Shown in pieces: positions 7,921 through 15,932 of a stretch of DNA of 64,000 bases. The DNA is taken from assembly GCF_014650575.1 (NCBI RefSeq), contig NZ_BMVF01000002.1, positions 523,444 through 587,443 on the forward strand, in the 5' to 3' direction. Position numbers and translations under genes: made by a program. The stretch is from Streptomyces naganishii JCM 4654 (GTDB lineage: Bacteria > Actinomycetota > Actinomycetes > Streptomycetales > Streptomycetaceae). Below the pieces are notes generated by a model, which had not been told where the DNA came from, did not search any database, and was given only the letters and a program-made list of their open reading frames with translations. Within the stretch, counting starts at the first letter, position 1, and every line of letters starts with the position of its first letter.

Positions 7921-8286
7921 GAACTTCGGAAGGGCCGTCGAGTTGGTCAGGTCGAAGCGAGTAGGCCCCCGAGGGGCCTACAGCAGTTCGACCGACGGTG
8001 CGACCGTGCCGGCGTCCGACAGATCCGCGTACACGACCCCCGGCACACCTGCGCTCGCTCCTGGCCGCCCTCGACGTGCACCCCCGGATCGCCATGCAGA
8101 TCCTTCGCCGCTCCGAGACCGCCGTGACGATGGAGGTGTACATCCCACGCGCCCTCGTCGGAGACCCGGCGGGCGCCCCGGAAGCTCGGGAAGGCTCTGG
8201 GCGGCAGCAAGCAGAAGGACGGCAAGAAGAAGAGCAAGCGCAAGCAGGAAGAGCGGCCGGACGAGGACGGTCGGCAAGCGCCATAG
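7921..8286 (+). pseudogene. Tyrosine-recombinase (integrase) C-terminal relic
   Basis: Three pieces of one integrase lie in successive reading frames. First come FDRRCDRAGVRQIRVHDPRH and TCA, containing the box II HxxRH motif. After one shift, near 8059, LLAALDVHPRIAMQILRRSE and TAVTMEVY follow, which is the region around the catalytic Tyr. After a second shift, near 8137, comes HAPSSETRRAPRKLGKALGG plus a Lys-rich tail ending in TAG at 8284-8286. The N-terminal domain is missing. The relic runs toward the 3' end of tRNA-Pro, 76 bases away, the usual arrangement for an element integrated in a tRNA gene (pSAM2-type elements use tRNA-Pro). It is a dead remnant unless the shifts are sequencing errors. 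Confidence 0.8.
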
Positions 8287-8318
8287 AGGTTGCTGTACTT
8301 CGCTGCTGTGCAAACACT

Positions 8319-8354
8319 CAGGGGCCCATTCACGATCACGTGAATGGGCCCCTG
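8319..8354 (-). terminator. Perfect 16-bp hairpin downstream of tRNA-Pro
   Basis: CAGGGGCCCATTCACG and its exact reverse complement are separated by a 4-base loop (ATCA). It starts 7 bases beyond the tRNA 3' end and can also stop transcription from the integrase relic on the other strand. No long T run is present, as is usual in Streptomyces. Confidence 0.85.
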
Positions 8355-8361
8355 ACTTGTG

Positions 8362-8435
8362 TCGGGGTGGCGGGATTTGAACCCACGACCTCTTCGTCCC
8401 GAACGAAGCGCGCTGCCAAGCTGCGCTACACCCCG
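8362..8435 (-). tRNA. tRNA-Pro (anticodon CGG)
   Basis: A full cloverleaf folds on the minus strand: acceptor CGGGGTG paired with CACCCCG, discriminator A, anticodon stem CTTCG/CGAAG around loop TTCGGGA, and the T-loop GTTCAAATC. Anticodon CGG reads CCG, a very common proline codon in this genome. CCA is not encoded. An integrase relic lies just past its 3' end, so this tRNA was probably an attachment site. Confidence 0.95.
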
Positions 8436-8468
8436 ATGTCACTGCTTGTCGCGGTGACGTCGTTTACT

Positions 8469-9269
8469 TTAGCCCACGGGCGGCCGGAGGCGAAATCCGG
8501 TTTTGGTGCGGCGGCGGACCGGGTTCGGGCGGGCGTGGTCCACGGCCACGAGGAGGACCGCGAGGGCGTAGAAGGTGAGGCCCAGGAGGAGGGCGTTGCC
8601 CAGGACGTGTTTGTAGCCGTGCTGGGCCGCGTCCAGGAAGGGGTAGAGGTAGCGCTCCGGCATGCCGGGTGCCAGCAGTTCGCCTCGGGTGAGTGAGAAG
8701 GCCAGGTAGGCCAGGGGGCAGAGCAGCCAGGGGGCCGCCATGCGCAGGTGGAGGCGGTCGGGGGCGGTCAGCAGGAGCCAGTCCAGGAGGGCCGCTGCCG
8801 GGGCGGCCGTGTGGAGGATGTGGGCCGCCGTCGACTGCCAGAGGGGGTGCGTGTCCGGGGCGCCGGTGATCGAGGCGGCGGCCGGCAGCAGGTGGTGGAC
8901 CAGCGCGGCGATCGTGACGTAGAACACCGCCGCGCCGGTCAGGCCGGACGGGAGCGGGCGGCGGGCGGACCAGGCCCTGCGGGCCGAGACGGCCAGGACC
9001 AGGGCCAGCAGGATGTTCGCCTGGACGGCGAAGTCGCACGCGACGCGGGCCGCGGGGCCGATGATCATGTCGGCGGTCACCGCGGCCGCCGACAGCGCGG
9101 CGGCCAGGAGGCGGTACACCGCCGTCCAGGGGCGGCGGGCCGGTGCCACCACCGCGGTCGCGGGGACCGCGGACGGCATCAGTGCGGGGATTCCCGGGAT
9201 CGCGGGGAGGTCCGGTATGTCCCGCGGTATCGGAGGCGTCGGCGGTATCGGGGGTGTCTGGGCCGTCAT
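8469..9269 (-). CDS. Pr6Pr-family integral membrane protein
   Basis: 266 residues: a Pro-rich cytoplasmic N-terminus of about 45 residues, then six to seven hydrophobic segments with the pattern FYVTIAALVHHLLPAA, HILHTAAPAAALLDWLLL, LAYLAFSLTRGE and YPFLD of the Pr6Pr / FAR-17a-AIG1-like membrane family. Function is not established for bacterial members; they are intramembrane proteins of possible lipid-related activity. TACGGT lies 6 bases before the ATG and no ribosome site is present, suggesting a leaderless transcript. It is a single-gene unit upstream of tRNA-Pro. Confidence 0.8.
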   Translation of the reverse strand: MTAQTPPIPPTPPIPRDIPDLPAIPGIPALMPSAVPATAVVAPARRPWTAVYRLLAAALSAAAVTADMIIGPAARVACDFAVQANILLALVLAVSARRAWSARRPLPSGLTGAAVFYVTIAALVHHLLPAAASITGAPDTHPLWQSTAAHILHTAAPAAALLDWLLLTAPDRLHLRMAAPWLLCPLAYLAFSLTRGELLAPGMPERYLYPFLDAAQHGYKHVLGNALLLGLTFYALAVLLVAVDHARPNPVRRRTKTGFRLRPPVG

Positions 9270-9404
9270 GCCCTCACCGTAGGTAAGGGGTAGATAAGCG
9301 GCGATTCGGGTGCCTCCGTGTGGGTTACGGAGGCGGCCGGAACGCCCCGGTGGGCGGCCCAGCGGGGCGTGGAGGGCCGCTCTTACCTGCTTACTCCGGC
9401 CCGT

Positions 9405-9498
9405 CGGCGTCCTTACTTACGGGCCACCGACGTCCTTAACTTTGGCCCCACCGGCGTCCTTACTTCCGGCCCCACCGGCGTCCTTACTCCCGGCCCAC
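9405..9498. repeat. 23-24-bp tandem repeat at the 3' end of the metallophosphoesterase gene
   Basis: Four units of the form CGGCGTCCTTACTTCCGGCC plus CCAC start at 9405, 9428, 9452 and 9476, with a degenerate partial unit before them. Each unit carries TTA, that is TAA on the minus strand. The TAA in the last unit (9484-9486) is the stop codon of the metallophosphoesterase gene. The array therefore looks like duplication of the gene's stop region. Confidence 0.9.
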
Positions 9499-10410
9499 CA
9501 GCGTCAGCAGCGTCGCCTCCGGGGGACAGGCGAAGCGGACCGGGGTGTAGCGGTTGGTGCCGCAGCCGGCCGAGACGTGCAGGTAGGACGTGTGGCCCTC
9601 GGCCGTGTGGGTGGACAGGCCCTTCACCCGGTCCGTGTCCAGGTCGCAGTTGGTGACCAGGGCGCCGTAGAAGGGGATGCACACCTGACCGCCGTGGGTG
9701 TGGCCGGCCATGATCAGTGGGTAGGCGTCGGCGGCGAAGGCGTCCAGCACGCGCAGGTACGGGGCGTGCACCACGCCCATCGAGAAGTCCGCCGAGCCGG
9801 ACGGGCCGCCCGCCACCCGTGCGTAGCGGTCACGCTTGATGTGCGGGTCGTCCAGGCCGGTCAGCTCCACCGAGACGCCCTCGACCTTGAGCATGCCGCG
9901 GGTGTTGGTCAGGTTCAGCCAGCCCGCCGCGTCGAAGCCGTCGCGCAGGTCCTCCCACGGGTTGTGGATCACGCCGACCGCGGGCGGGTTGCCGTTCAGG
10001 CCGTGGCGGCCGCTGGTCTTCTCCAGCAGGTAGCGGGCGGGGTTGCGGGGCTTGGGGCCGTAGTAGTCGTTGGAGCCGAAGACGTACGCGCCCGGGAACT
10101 CCATCAGGGGGCCGAGCGAGTCCAGGACCTCCGGGACGGCATCGGGGTCCGAGAGGTTGTCGCCGGTGTTGATCACGAAGTCCGGGCGTAGGCCGGCCAG
10201 GGAGCGCAGCCAGCGCTGCTTCTTGCGCTGGCCGCCGACCATGTGGATGTCGGAGACCTGCAGGACGCGCAGCGGGCGCATGCCCGAGGGCAGGACGGGG
10301 ACGGTCACCCGTCGCAGGCGGAAGGAACGGGCCTCGAACCCCGCCGAGTAGAGGAGACCGGCGGCCGCGACCGCCGTGATGCCCAGGGGTACTCCGTATC
10401 GCGCGCGCAT
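9484..10410 (-). CDS. Membrane-anchored metallophosphoesterase
   Basis: 308 residues. An N-terminal hydrophobic segment (about 8-25) probably anchors the enzyme, with the catalytic domain outside. Calcineurin-type motifs are present in order: VLQVSDIHMVGG (DxH), VINTGDNLSD (GDx), FGSNDYYGP in place of GNH, and MAGHTHGGQV (GHxH). Dinuclear metal phosphoesterases of this YkuE/YaeI-like type act on nucleotides or lipid head groups. The start is the ATG before the anchor. It stands alone, and the stop codon is embedded in a 24-bp tandem repeat. Substrate unknown. Confidence 0.88.
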   Translation of the reverse strand: MRARYGVPLGITAVAAAGLLYSAGFEARSFRLRRVTVPVLPSGMRPLRVLQVSDIHMVGGQRKKQRWLRSLAGLRPDFVINTGDNLSDPDAVPEVLDSLGPLMEFPGAYVFGSNDYYGPKPRNPARYLLEKTSGRHGLNGNPPAVGVIHNPWEDLRDGFDAAGWLNLTNTRGMLKVEGVSVELTGLDDPHIKRDRYARVAGGPSGSADFSMGVVHAPYLRVLDAFAADAYPLIMAGHTHGGQVCIPFYGALVTNCDLDTDRVKGLSTHTAEGHTSYLHVSAGCGTNRYTPVRFACPPEATLLTLVGRE

Positions 10411-10560
10411 GTGTCCATCGTCTCAGGTGGGGGGCGCGCGGCGGAAATCAGCCAGGGGCGGCCCCGGCCGCGCGGCCCGGGAGTCGCCTTACGCCGGGCC
10501 GGATGCCTCCGCCCCGGGTGCCGGGCCGCGTCCGCCGCCCGGTGCGCCGCCCACCACGCC

Positions 10561-10641
10561 GCCAACCCGCGCACTCCGCCCGCCAACCCGCGCACTCCGC
10601 CCGGTAATCCGCGCGCCCCGCCCGGTAATCCGCGCGCCGTC
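10561..10641. repeat. 21-bp tandem repeats in an A-A-B-B pattern
   Basis: Two exact copies of GCCAACCCGCGCACTCCGCC plus C (10561-10581, 10582-10602) are followed by two copies of the variant beginning GGTAATCCGCGCGCC (10603-10623 and a partial at 10624-10641). They lie just upstream of the yqeY promoter region and are non-coding as far as can be seen. Confidence 0.9.
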
Positions 10642-10670
10642 CTCCCGGCGTACCTGCCACAATCAAGACC

Positions 10671-11135
10671 ATGACCACGCTCAAGTCGAAGCTGCAGGAA
10701 GACCTCAACGCCGCGATCAAGGAGCGCGACGAGCTCCGCTCCTCGACGCTCCGGCTGACGCTCACCGCGATCACCAAGGAGGAGGTCGCGGGTACGGAGA
10801 AGCGCGAGCTCTCCGACGGCGAGGTGCAGAAGGTGATCGCCAAGGAGGCCAAGAAGCGGCGTGAGGCCGCCGAGGCCTTCGCCCAGGGCGGTCGCGCCGA
10901 GTCGGCCGAGCGGGAGCGGGCGGAGGGCGAGGTGCTCGCCGCGTACCTGCCCAAGCAGATGTCCGACGAGGAACTGGACCGGATCGTCGCCGCGGCGGTG
11001 GAGGAGGCCCGGGCCGCCGGTGCGGAGGGGCCGCGTGCCATGGGCGCGGTCATGAAGATCGTGAACCCGAAGGTGGCGGGGCAGGCCGAGGGTGGCCGCG
11101 TGGCCGCCGCGGTGAAGAAGCTGCTGGCGGGCTGA
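10671..11135 (+). CDS. GatB/YqeY domain protein
   Basis: 154 residues matching YqeY: MTTLKSKLQEDLNAAIKERD, the helical NPKVAGQAEGGRVAAAVKKL C-terminus and AAYLPKQMSDEEL. The family shares the tail domain of the GatB amidotransferase subunit and is thought to touch tRNA or aminoacyl-tRNA, but its role is not firmly known. No ribosome site is visible; CACAAT ends 7 bases before the ATG, so the transcript is probably leaderless. It converges on the PBP gene across a hairpin terminator. Confidence 0.9.
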   Translation: MTTLKSKLQEDLNAAIKERDELRSSTLRLTLTAITKEEVAGTEKRELSDGEVQKVIAKEAKKRREAAEAFAQGGRAESAERERAEGEVLAAYLPKQMSDEELDRIVAAAVEEARAAGAEGPRAMGAVMKIVNPKVAGQAEGGRVAAAVKKLLAG

Positions 11136-11194
11136 GCGACAGCCCCCGCACACATCAACGGGGCGCCGGCTGTTCGCCGCGCGCCGCCGACACC

Positions 11195-11226
11195 AAGGGG
11201 CGCCGGCTGCTCGCCGCGCGCCCCTT
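11195..11226. terminator. Hairpin between convergent yqeY and PBP genes
   Basis: A 9-bp stem AAGGGGCGC / GCGCCCCTT around a 14-base GC-rich loop, located between two convergent stop codons. It can serve both strands. A related sequence (GCGCCGGCTGTTCGCCGCGC) occurs about 35 bases before it. Confidence 0.7.
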
Positions 11227-11248
11227 GTGCGTCTGTTCGTGCCGGGCC

Positions 11249-13552
11249 TCAGCCCCGCTGACCCCCGTTCCCGTTCCCGCGGGTGCCGCCGCTCTGGCCG
11301 CGGATGAAGCCCTGGGGGATGGAGAACGTCGGGGTCGGGAAGGTACCGCCGCCGGTCGTGCCGCCGTTGCCGGTGCCGCCGTCGGTCAGGCCGCCGATGA
11401 GGCCGCCGATGTCACCGTTGTTTCCGTCCGTGGTGCCGTTTCCGGTCCCCGGACCCTTTCCTTTTCCCTTGTCCTTGCCACCACCGTCCGGGATGTTGAC
11501 GAGGTTGAACGACGGGGCCGGTTTGCCCTGGAGCGCGCCGGTCATGGCGTCGCGCCAGATCGGGCCGGGCACCTGACCGCCGTAGACGAGGGCGTTGAAG
11601 ACTCCGCCGATGCGGATGTTCTCCATCTGGACCTTCTGGGTGGCGCTGCCGACCCAGACCGCGCCGGCCAGGTTCGGCGTGTAGCCGACGAACCAGGCGT
11701 TCTTGCGCTCGTCCGTCGTACCCGTCTTGCCGGCGTTGTCGCGGTCGGAGAGGCCGGCCTGCTGACCCGTACCGGAATCGATCACGCCCTGGAGCAGGGT
11801 GTTCACGGTGTCGGCGGTCTTCTGGGACATGGCGCGCGAGCAGGTCGACTTCGGCACGGGCAGCGACTTCTCCTGCCCGCCGATCTTCTGCGTGATCGAC
11901 TCGATGGCGATCGGCGTGCAGTACATGCCCCGGGAGGCGAAGGCGGCGTAGGCGGTCGCCATGGTCAGCGGGGAGATGCCCTTGGAGCCGAGCGCGATGG
12001 CCGGCACCTGGGGCAGCTTGTCGCCGTTGCCCTGGACCACGTGCAGGTTGTTGGTCATGTTGACCACCGGGCACAGGCCGATGTCGGAGATCATCTGCAC
12101 GAAGTAGGTGTTGACCGACTTCGCCATGGCCTCCTTGAGCTGGTACGGGCCGTGCTCGGAGGTGCTCTCGTTTGCGACGTCGGCGTGTTCCTGGTTGGTC
12201 CAGGTCTTGCCGTCGCACGCCTGGACCGGGCTCGGGTACGGCATCTTGTACGGCGAGGAGTACTCCTGCGTGGGCGGCTTGCCCTGCTCCAGCGCGGCCG
12301 CCGCCACGAACGGCTTGAACGTCGAACCGGTCGGGAAGCCGAAGTTCGAGCCGCCCAGGTCGCTGCCGACCGAGTAGTTGATCTCGGTCTCGTTCTTGCC
12401 GTAGCCGTACGGCTTGGACTGGCCCATCGCGACGACCTTGCCGGTGCCGGGCTCGACCAGCACGGCCGCGGCCGCCACCGGGTCCGACTGGTAGACGTGC
12501 TGCTTGAGCGAGGCCTGCACCGAGGCCTGGGCCTGCGGGTCGAGCGTGGTGCGGATGGTCAGGCCGCCCTGGTTCCAGATCTTGGCCCGCTGCTCGCGGG
12601 TCTTGCCGAACACCGGGTCGGTGAGGAAGACCTGCTCGACGTACTTGCAGAAGAAGCTGGAGTTCTTGACCGCCGTGATGCAGCCGTTGCGCGGCTGGGT
12701 GACCTTCAGCTCCAGCGGCGCCTTCTTCGCCGTGTCGGCGTCGGCCTGCGAGATGTCGCCCACCTCGGCCATGCGCTGCAGGACGACGTTGCGCCGCTTG
12801 GTGGCCTCGGCCTCGTCGTTGACCGGGTCGTAGCGGCTCGGGGACTGGACGATGCCGGCCAGCAGGGCCGCCTGGGGGAGCGTGAGGTCCTTGGCGTGCT
12901 TGGAGAAGTACCGCTGGGAGGCGGCCTCCACGCCGTAGGCCTGCTCGCCGAAGAACGTGATGTTCAGGTAGTTCTCGAGGATCTTCTTCTTGCCCAGCGT
13001 CTGCTCGACCTGGATCGCGTACTTCAGTTCCTTGATCTTGCGGCCGAGGGTCTGCTGGGTGGCCTGCGCGACCTTCGTCGGGTCGTCGCCGGCCTCCTCC
13101 ACGAAGACGTTCTTCACGTACTGCTGGGTGAGCGTGGAGGCGCCCTGGGCGACACCGCCGCTCTGCGCGTTCTTGTTGAGGGCGCGCAGCACGCCCTTCA
13201 GGTCGATCGCGCCGTGCTGGTAGAAGCGCGAGTCCTCGATCGCGACGATCGCCTTCTGCATGTACGGGGAGATGTCCTTCAGTTCCACCACCGTACGGTC
13301 GCGCGAGTACACCTGGGCCAGCTGGTGGCCCTGGCTGTCGAGGATCGTGGTGCGCTGGCTGAGCGGCGGACGCTTGAGGTTCGCGGGGATGTCGTCGAAC
13401 CCTTGGACCGAGCCCTTGGCCGCCAGGCCCAGCGCGCCGGCGGCGGGCAGCGCGATGCCGGCCATGACCGCCCCCGCGAGCACACTGACACCGAGGAACT
13501 TGGCGGCCTGCTGCGTTGGCGACAGGCCACCGCCCGAGCGCTTCTTTGGCAT
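11249..13552 (-). CDS. Class A bifunctional penicillin-binding protein
   Basis: 767 residues. A cytoplasmic KKR tail and one membrane anchor (about 18-45) precede a GT51 transglycosylase domain (about 65-240: AIEDSRFYQHGAIDLKG, GASTLTQQYVKN) and a transpeptidase domain (about 340-640) with active-site Ser in PTGSTFKPF near residue 410, SVN in AKSVNTYF and KTGTT near 607. The C-terminus is a Gly/Thr/Asn-rich disordered tail of about 90 residues. It polymerises and crosslinks peptidoglycan outside the membrane. The gene is single, divergent from wblA, and ends at a bidirectional terminator. Loss of the tail would leave both catalytic domains intact. Confidence 0.95.
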   Translation of the reverse strand: MPKKRSGGGLSPTQQAAKFLGVSVLAGAVMAGIALPAAGALGLAAKGSVQGFDDIPANLKRPPLSQRTTILDSQGHQLAQVYSRDRTVVELKDISPYMQKAIVAIEDSRFYQHGAIDLKGVLRALNKNAQSGGVAQGASTLTQQYVKNVFVEEAGDDPTKVAQATQQTLGRKIKELKYAIQVEQTLGKKKILENYLNITFFGEQAYGVEAASQRYFSKHAKDLTLPQAALLAGIVQSPSRYDPVNDEAEATKRRNVVLQRMAEVGDISQADADTAKKAPLELKVTQPRNGCITAVKNSSFFCKYVEQVFLTDPVFGKTREQRAKIWNQGGLTIRTTLDPQAQASVQASLKQHVYQSDPVAAAAVLVEPGTGKVVAMGQSKPYGYGKNETEINYSVGSDLGGSNFGFPTGSTFKPFVAAAALEQGKPPTQEYSSPYKMPYPSPVQACDGKTWTNQEHADVANESTSEHGPYQLKEAMAKSVNTYFVQMISDIGLCPVVNMTNNLHVVQGNGDKLPQVPAIALGSKGISPLTMATAYAAFASRGMYCTPIAIESITQKIGGQEKSLPVPKSTCSRAMSQKTADTVNTLLQGVIDSGTGQQAGLSDRDNAGKTGTTDERKNAWFVGYTPNLAGAVWVGSATQKVQMENIRIGGVFNALVYGGQVPGPIWRDAMTGALQGKPAPSFNLVNIPDGGGKDKGKGKGPGTGNGTTDGNNGDIGGLIGGLTDGGTGNGGTTGGGTFPTPTFSIPQGFIRGQSGGTRGNGNGGQRG

Positions 13553-14033
13553 GAGGGCAGCCTACGTTCTCATTCGCCGGACACGCGTATATGCCTTGGC
13601 CTAAGCTGCTGCCAACTGTCACAGCGGTGCGGCCACGTATCAATACGTGCGGCGGCCTCAGAACGTTCCGGAACCGCTCGATTTTTTTCATCAAGCCGGT
13701 GTGAGGGCGGAGTTGGGGCCGGTCGCGGGTGCCGGACGGCACGGTGAGAGCCGTGGAGGCATGAGGGACACGTGCCCGAAATCGCCTTGTGTGACATCCG
13801 GTGTCCCTTGTGGTGCGCCAAGGATGTCCGAACGTGCCGGGAATGTCGCGTATGTCGTCACCTCACTCCCCCGGGTGATCTGCGGCCCACCCATAGTCCG
13901 TTCGGGCCATTCAAGATTGGGCCCGCTGGGGGTGTTGCGCCGTGCCCACCTTCCGTAACGTCCTCAACTGGCGGCGGTGAATATGCCGCTGCCGCCGTGG
14001 GGGAGCCTCGATTCGGGAGAGGACGGCGCCGGT
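13553..14033. other. Divergent intergenic region upstream of wblA
   Basis: About 480 bases separating the PBP gene from wblA. It is less GC-rich at the PBP side and has no supported gene. GAGAGG lies 13 bases before the wblA ATG, and an imperfect GGCGGCGG / CCGCTGCCGCC stem-loop at about 13970-13998 lies in the wblA leader. The length fits the regulated promoter expected for a developmental regulator. No specific operator was identified. Confidence 0.5.
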
Positions 14034-14372
14034 ATGGGCTGGGTAACCGACTGGAGTGCGCAGGCGGCCTGCCGCACTACCGATCCGGATGAACTGTTCG
14101 TTCAGGGAGCAGCGCAGAACAGGGCCAAGGCGGTGTGCACCGGATGCCCGGTACGCACCGAATGCCTCGCCGACGCGCTCGACAACCGCGTCGAGTTCGG
14201 CGTGTGGGGAGGCATGACGGAGCGGGAGCGCCGCGCACTGCTGCGCAGGCGGCCGACCGTCACCTCGTGGCGCCGGCTGCTGGAGACGGCACGCCTGGAG
14301 TACGAGCGCGGGGCGGGCCTGGTGTCCCTCGACGACGACCAGGTCTACGAGAACTACGCGGCGGTCGGCTGA
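14034..14372 (+). CDS. wblA: WblA, WhiB-like iron-sulfur developmental regulator
   Basis: 112 residues. Four cysteines sit at 13, 35, 38 and 44 (ACRTTD, KAVCTGCPVRTEC), the 4Fe-4S ligands of WhiB proteins, followed by the GVWGG turn and the basic ERERRALLRRRPT DNA-contact segment. The C-terminal DDDQVYENYAAVG end is typical of WblA. In Streptomyces, WblA is needed for the switch to sporulation in aerial hyphae and generally represses antibiotic production. The ATG at 14034 (MGWVTDW) is chosen over upstream ATGs because the known protein starts there and GAGAGG precedes it. Confidence 0.96.
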   Translation: MGWVTDWSAQAACRTTDPDELFVQGAAQNRAKAVCTGCPVRTECLADALDNRVEFGVWGGMTERERRALLRRRPTVTSWRRLLETARLEYERGAGLVSLDDDQVYENYAAVG

Positions 14373-14504
14373 GAGCCGGCAGCGCAGGGGCGCCGTCGGC
14401 TGGGCGGCCTTCGCGCGAGCGTCGGGCCCCCGCGTGAGCGGCAGGCACGGCGGGCAGGGCAGGCCCGCCTCGCAGGCTCGCGTGAGCGGCAGGCTCGGGG
14501 CTGC

Positions 14505-15932
14505 CTAGGCTGTCGCCTCCGGTAGCTCTCTGCGGTCGTCCGCGAGACGGTCGCCGATGTCCCGCAGTCCCGCGAGGTCGTGCACGTCGCCGGGCAGCGC
14601 GGCCACTTCGGCCACCGCCACTTCGGGATGCAGCGCGGTGAAGCGGTCACGTGTGCGCTGCTCACGGGAGAGCAGCCGCATGCGCTCGGCGTGCAGCCTC
14701 AGCAGGCCGGCGGTGACCTCCTCGACGGACGGCTCCGCCGCGGAGTCCGAAGGCTCGGATGGGTCCGAAGAGGGAGAAGCGGAGGATCCGGAAGAAGAGG
14801 CATCGGGAGAATCTGAACTGCCGTATGTGTCGGGGGAGTTACGAAGTCCAGCTTTCCCGTCCCCCTGATCCACAATGCGGGACTCCTCAAGATTTTCCGC
14901 GGCGGCGAGCGCCCGCTCGGCCGACAGCCGGTCGGCGCCGCTGCCGTGCACCCGGTTGAGCACCAGACCCGCCAGCGGCATCCGCTCCGCGGCCAGCCGC
15001 TCCACGAAGTACGCGGCCTCGCGCAACGCGTCCCGCTCCGGGGCCGCGACCACCAGGAACGCCGTCCCGGGCGCCTGGAGCAGCTTGTACGTGGCGTCCG
15101 CGCGGGTGCGGAAACCGCCGAAGGTGGTGTCCATCGCGGCCACGAACGTCTGGACGTCCTTGAGCAGCTGACCACCCAGCAGCTTGCCGAGCGTGCCGGT
15201 CATCATCGACATCCCGACGTTCAGGAACTTCATCCCCGCGCGGCCGCCCAGCTTCGCGGGGGCGGTGAGCAGCCGGATCAGCCGGCCGTCGAGGAAGGAG
15301 CCGAGCCGCTTGGGCGCGTCCAGGAAGTCCAGCGCCGAGCGCGAGGGCGGGGTGTCGACGATGATGAGGTCCCACTCGTCGCGGGCCCGCAACTGGCCCA
15401 GCTTCTCCATCGCCATGTACTCCTGCGTGCCCGCGAAGCCCGCCGAGAGCGACTGGTAGAAGGGGTTGGCCAGGATCGCGGCCGCCCGATCGGAGTCCGC
15501 GTGCGCCTCGACGACCTCGTCGAAGGTGCGCTTCATGTCGAGCATCATGGCGTGCAGCTCGCCGTCGCCCTCGGTGCCCTTCACCCGGCGCGGGACGTTG
15601 TCGAGCGAGTCGATGCCCATGGACTGGGCGAGCCGGCGGGCAGGGTCGATGGTCAGGACGACCACCTTGCGGCCGCGCTCGGCGGCCCGCAGCCCGAGGG
15701 CCGCCGCCGTGGTCGTCTTGCCGACCCCGCCGGAGCCGCAGCACACCACGATCCTCGTCTTCGGATCGTCGAGCAGCGGGTCGACGGCGAGGACGGGCGC
15801 GGGCGCCAGCCTGCGGTGCGTGTCGTACCCCCGTCCTCCCAGGTCGTGCCCCCGCCCCTGATCGTCGGCACGCTCCTGATCGTCGGAACGCCCCTGCGAG
15901 GCGTTCCGCTCCTGCGCCGCATCCGGGCTCAT
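14505..15932 (-). CDS. ArsA-family ATPase, second of a pair
   Basis: 475 residues. A charged N-terminal extension of about 45 residues precedes a P-loop CCGSGGVGKTTTA near residue 60. In ArsA, MinD and Get3 the signature lysine gives GKGGVGKT; here it is Ser. LTIDPARRLAQSMG and IIVDTPPSRSALDFL are switch-like motifs. A Ser/Pro/Asp-rich insert lies at about 350-390. The gene overlaps the upstream ArsA homologue (ATGA), so the two probably form a heterodimer. No arsenite pump or metal-binding cysteines are present. The pair lies next to wblA in streptomycetes; a chaperone-like or envelope role is possible but unproven. Confidence 0.88.
   Translation of the reverse strand: MSPDAAQERNASQGRSDDQERADDQGRGHDLGGRGYDTHRRLAPAPVLAVDPLLDDPKTRIVVCCGSGGVGKTTTAAALGLRAAERGRKVVVLTIDPARRLAQSMGIDSLDNVPRRVKGTEGDGELHAMMLDMKRTFDEVVEAHADSDRAAAILANPFYQSLSAGFAGTQEYMAMEKLGQLRARDEWDLIIVDTPPSRSALDFLDAPKRLGSFLDGRLIRLLTAPAKLGGRAGMKFLNVGMSMMTGTLGKLLGGQLLKDVQTFVAAMDTTFGGFRTRADATYKLLQAPGTAFLVVAAPERDALREAAYFVERLAAERMPLAGLVLNRVHGSGADRLSAERALAAAENLEESRIVDQGDGKAGLRNSPDTYGSSDSPDASSSGSSASPSSDPSEPSDSAAEPSVEEVTAGLLRLHAERMRLLSREQRTRDRFTALHPEVAVAEVAALPGDVHDLAGLRDIGDRLADDRRELPEATA

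Noticed and set aside
11225..13747. An 840-codon open frame antisense to the PBP gene
   Set aside because: It mirrors the PBP gene, has no recognisable domain and a composition of Arg/Gly/Val/Asp typical of antisense frames in high-GC DNA.
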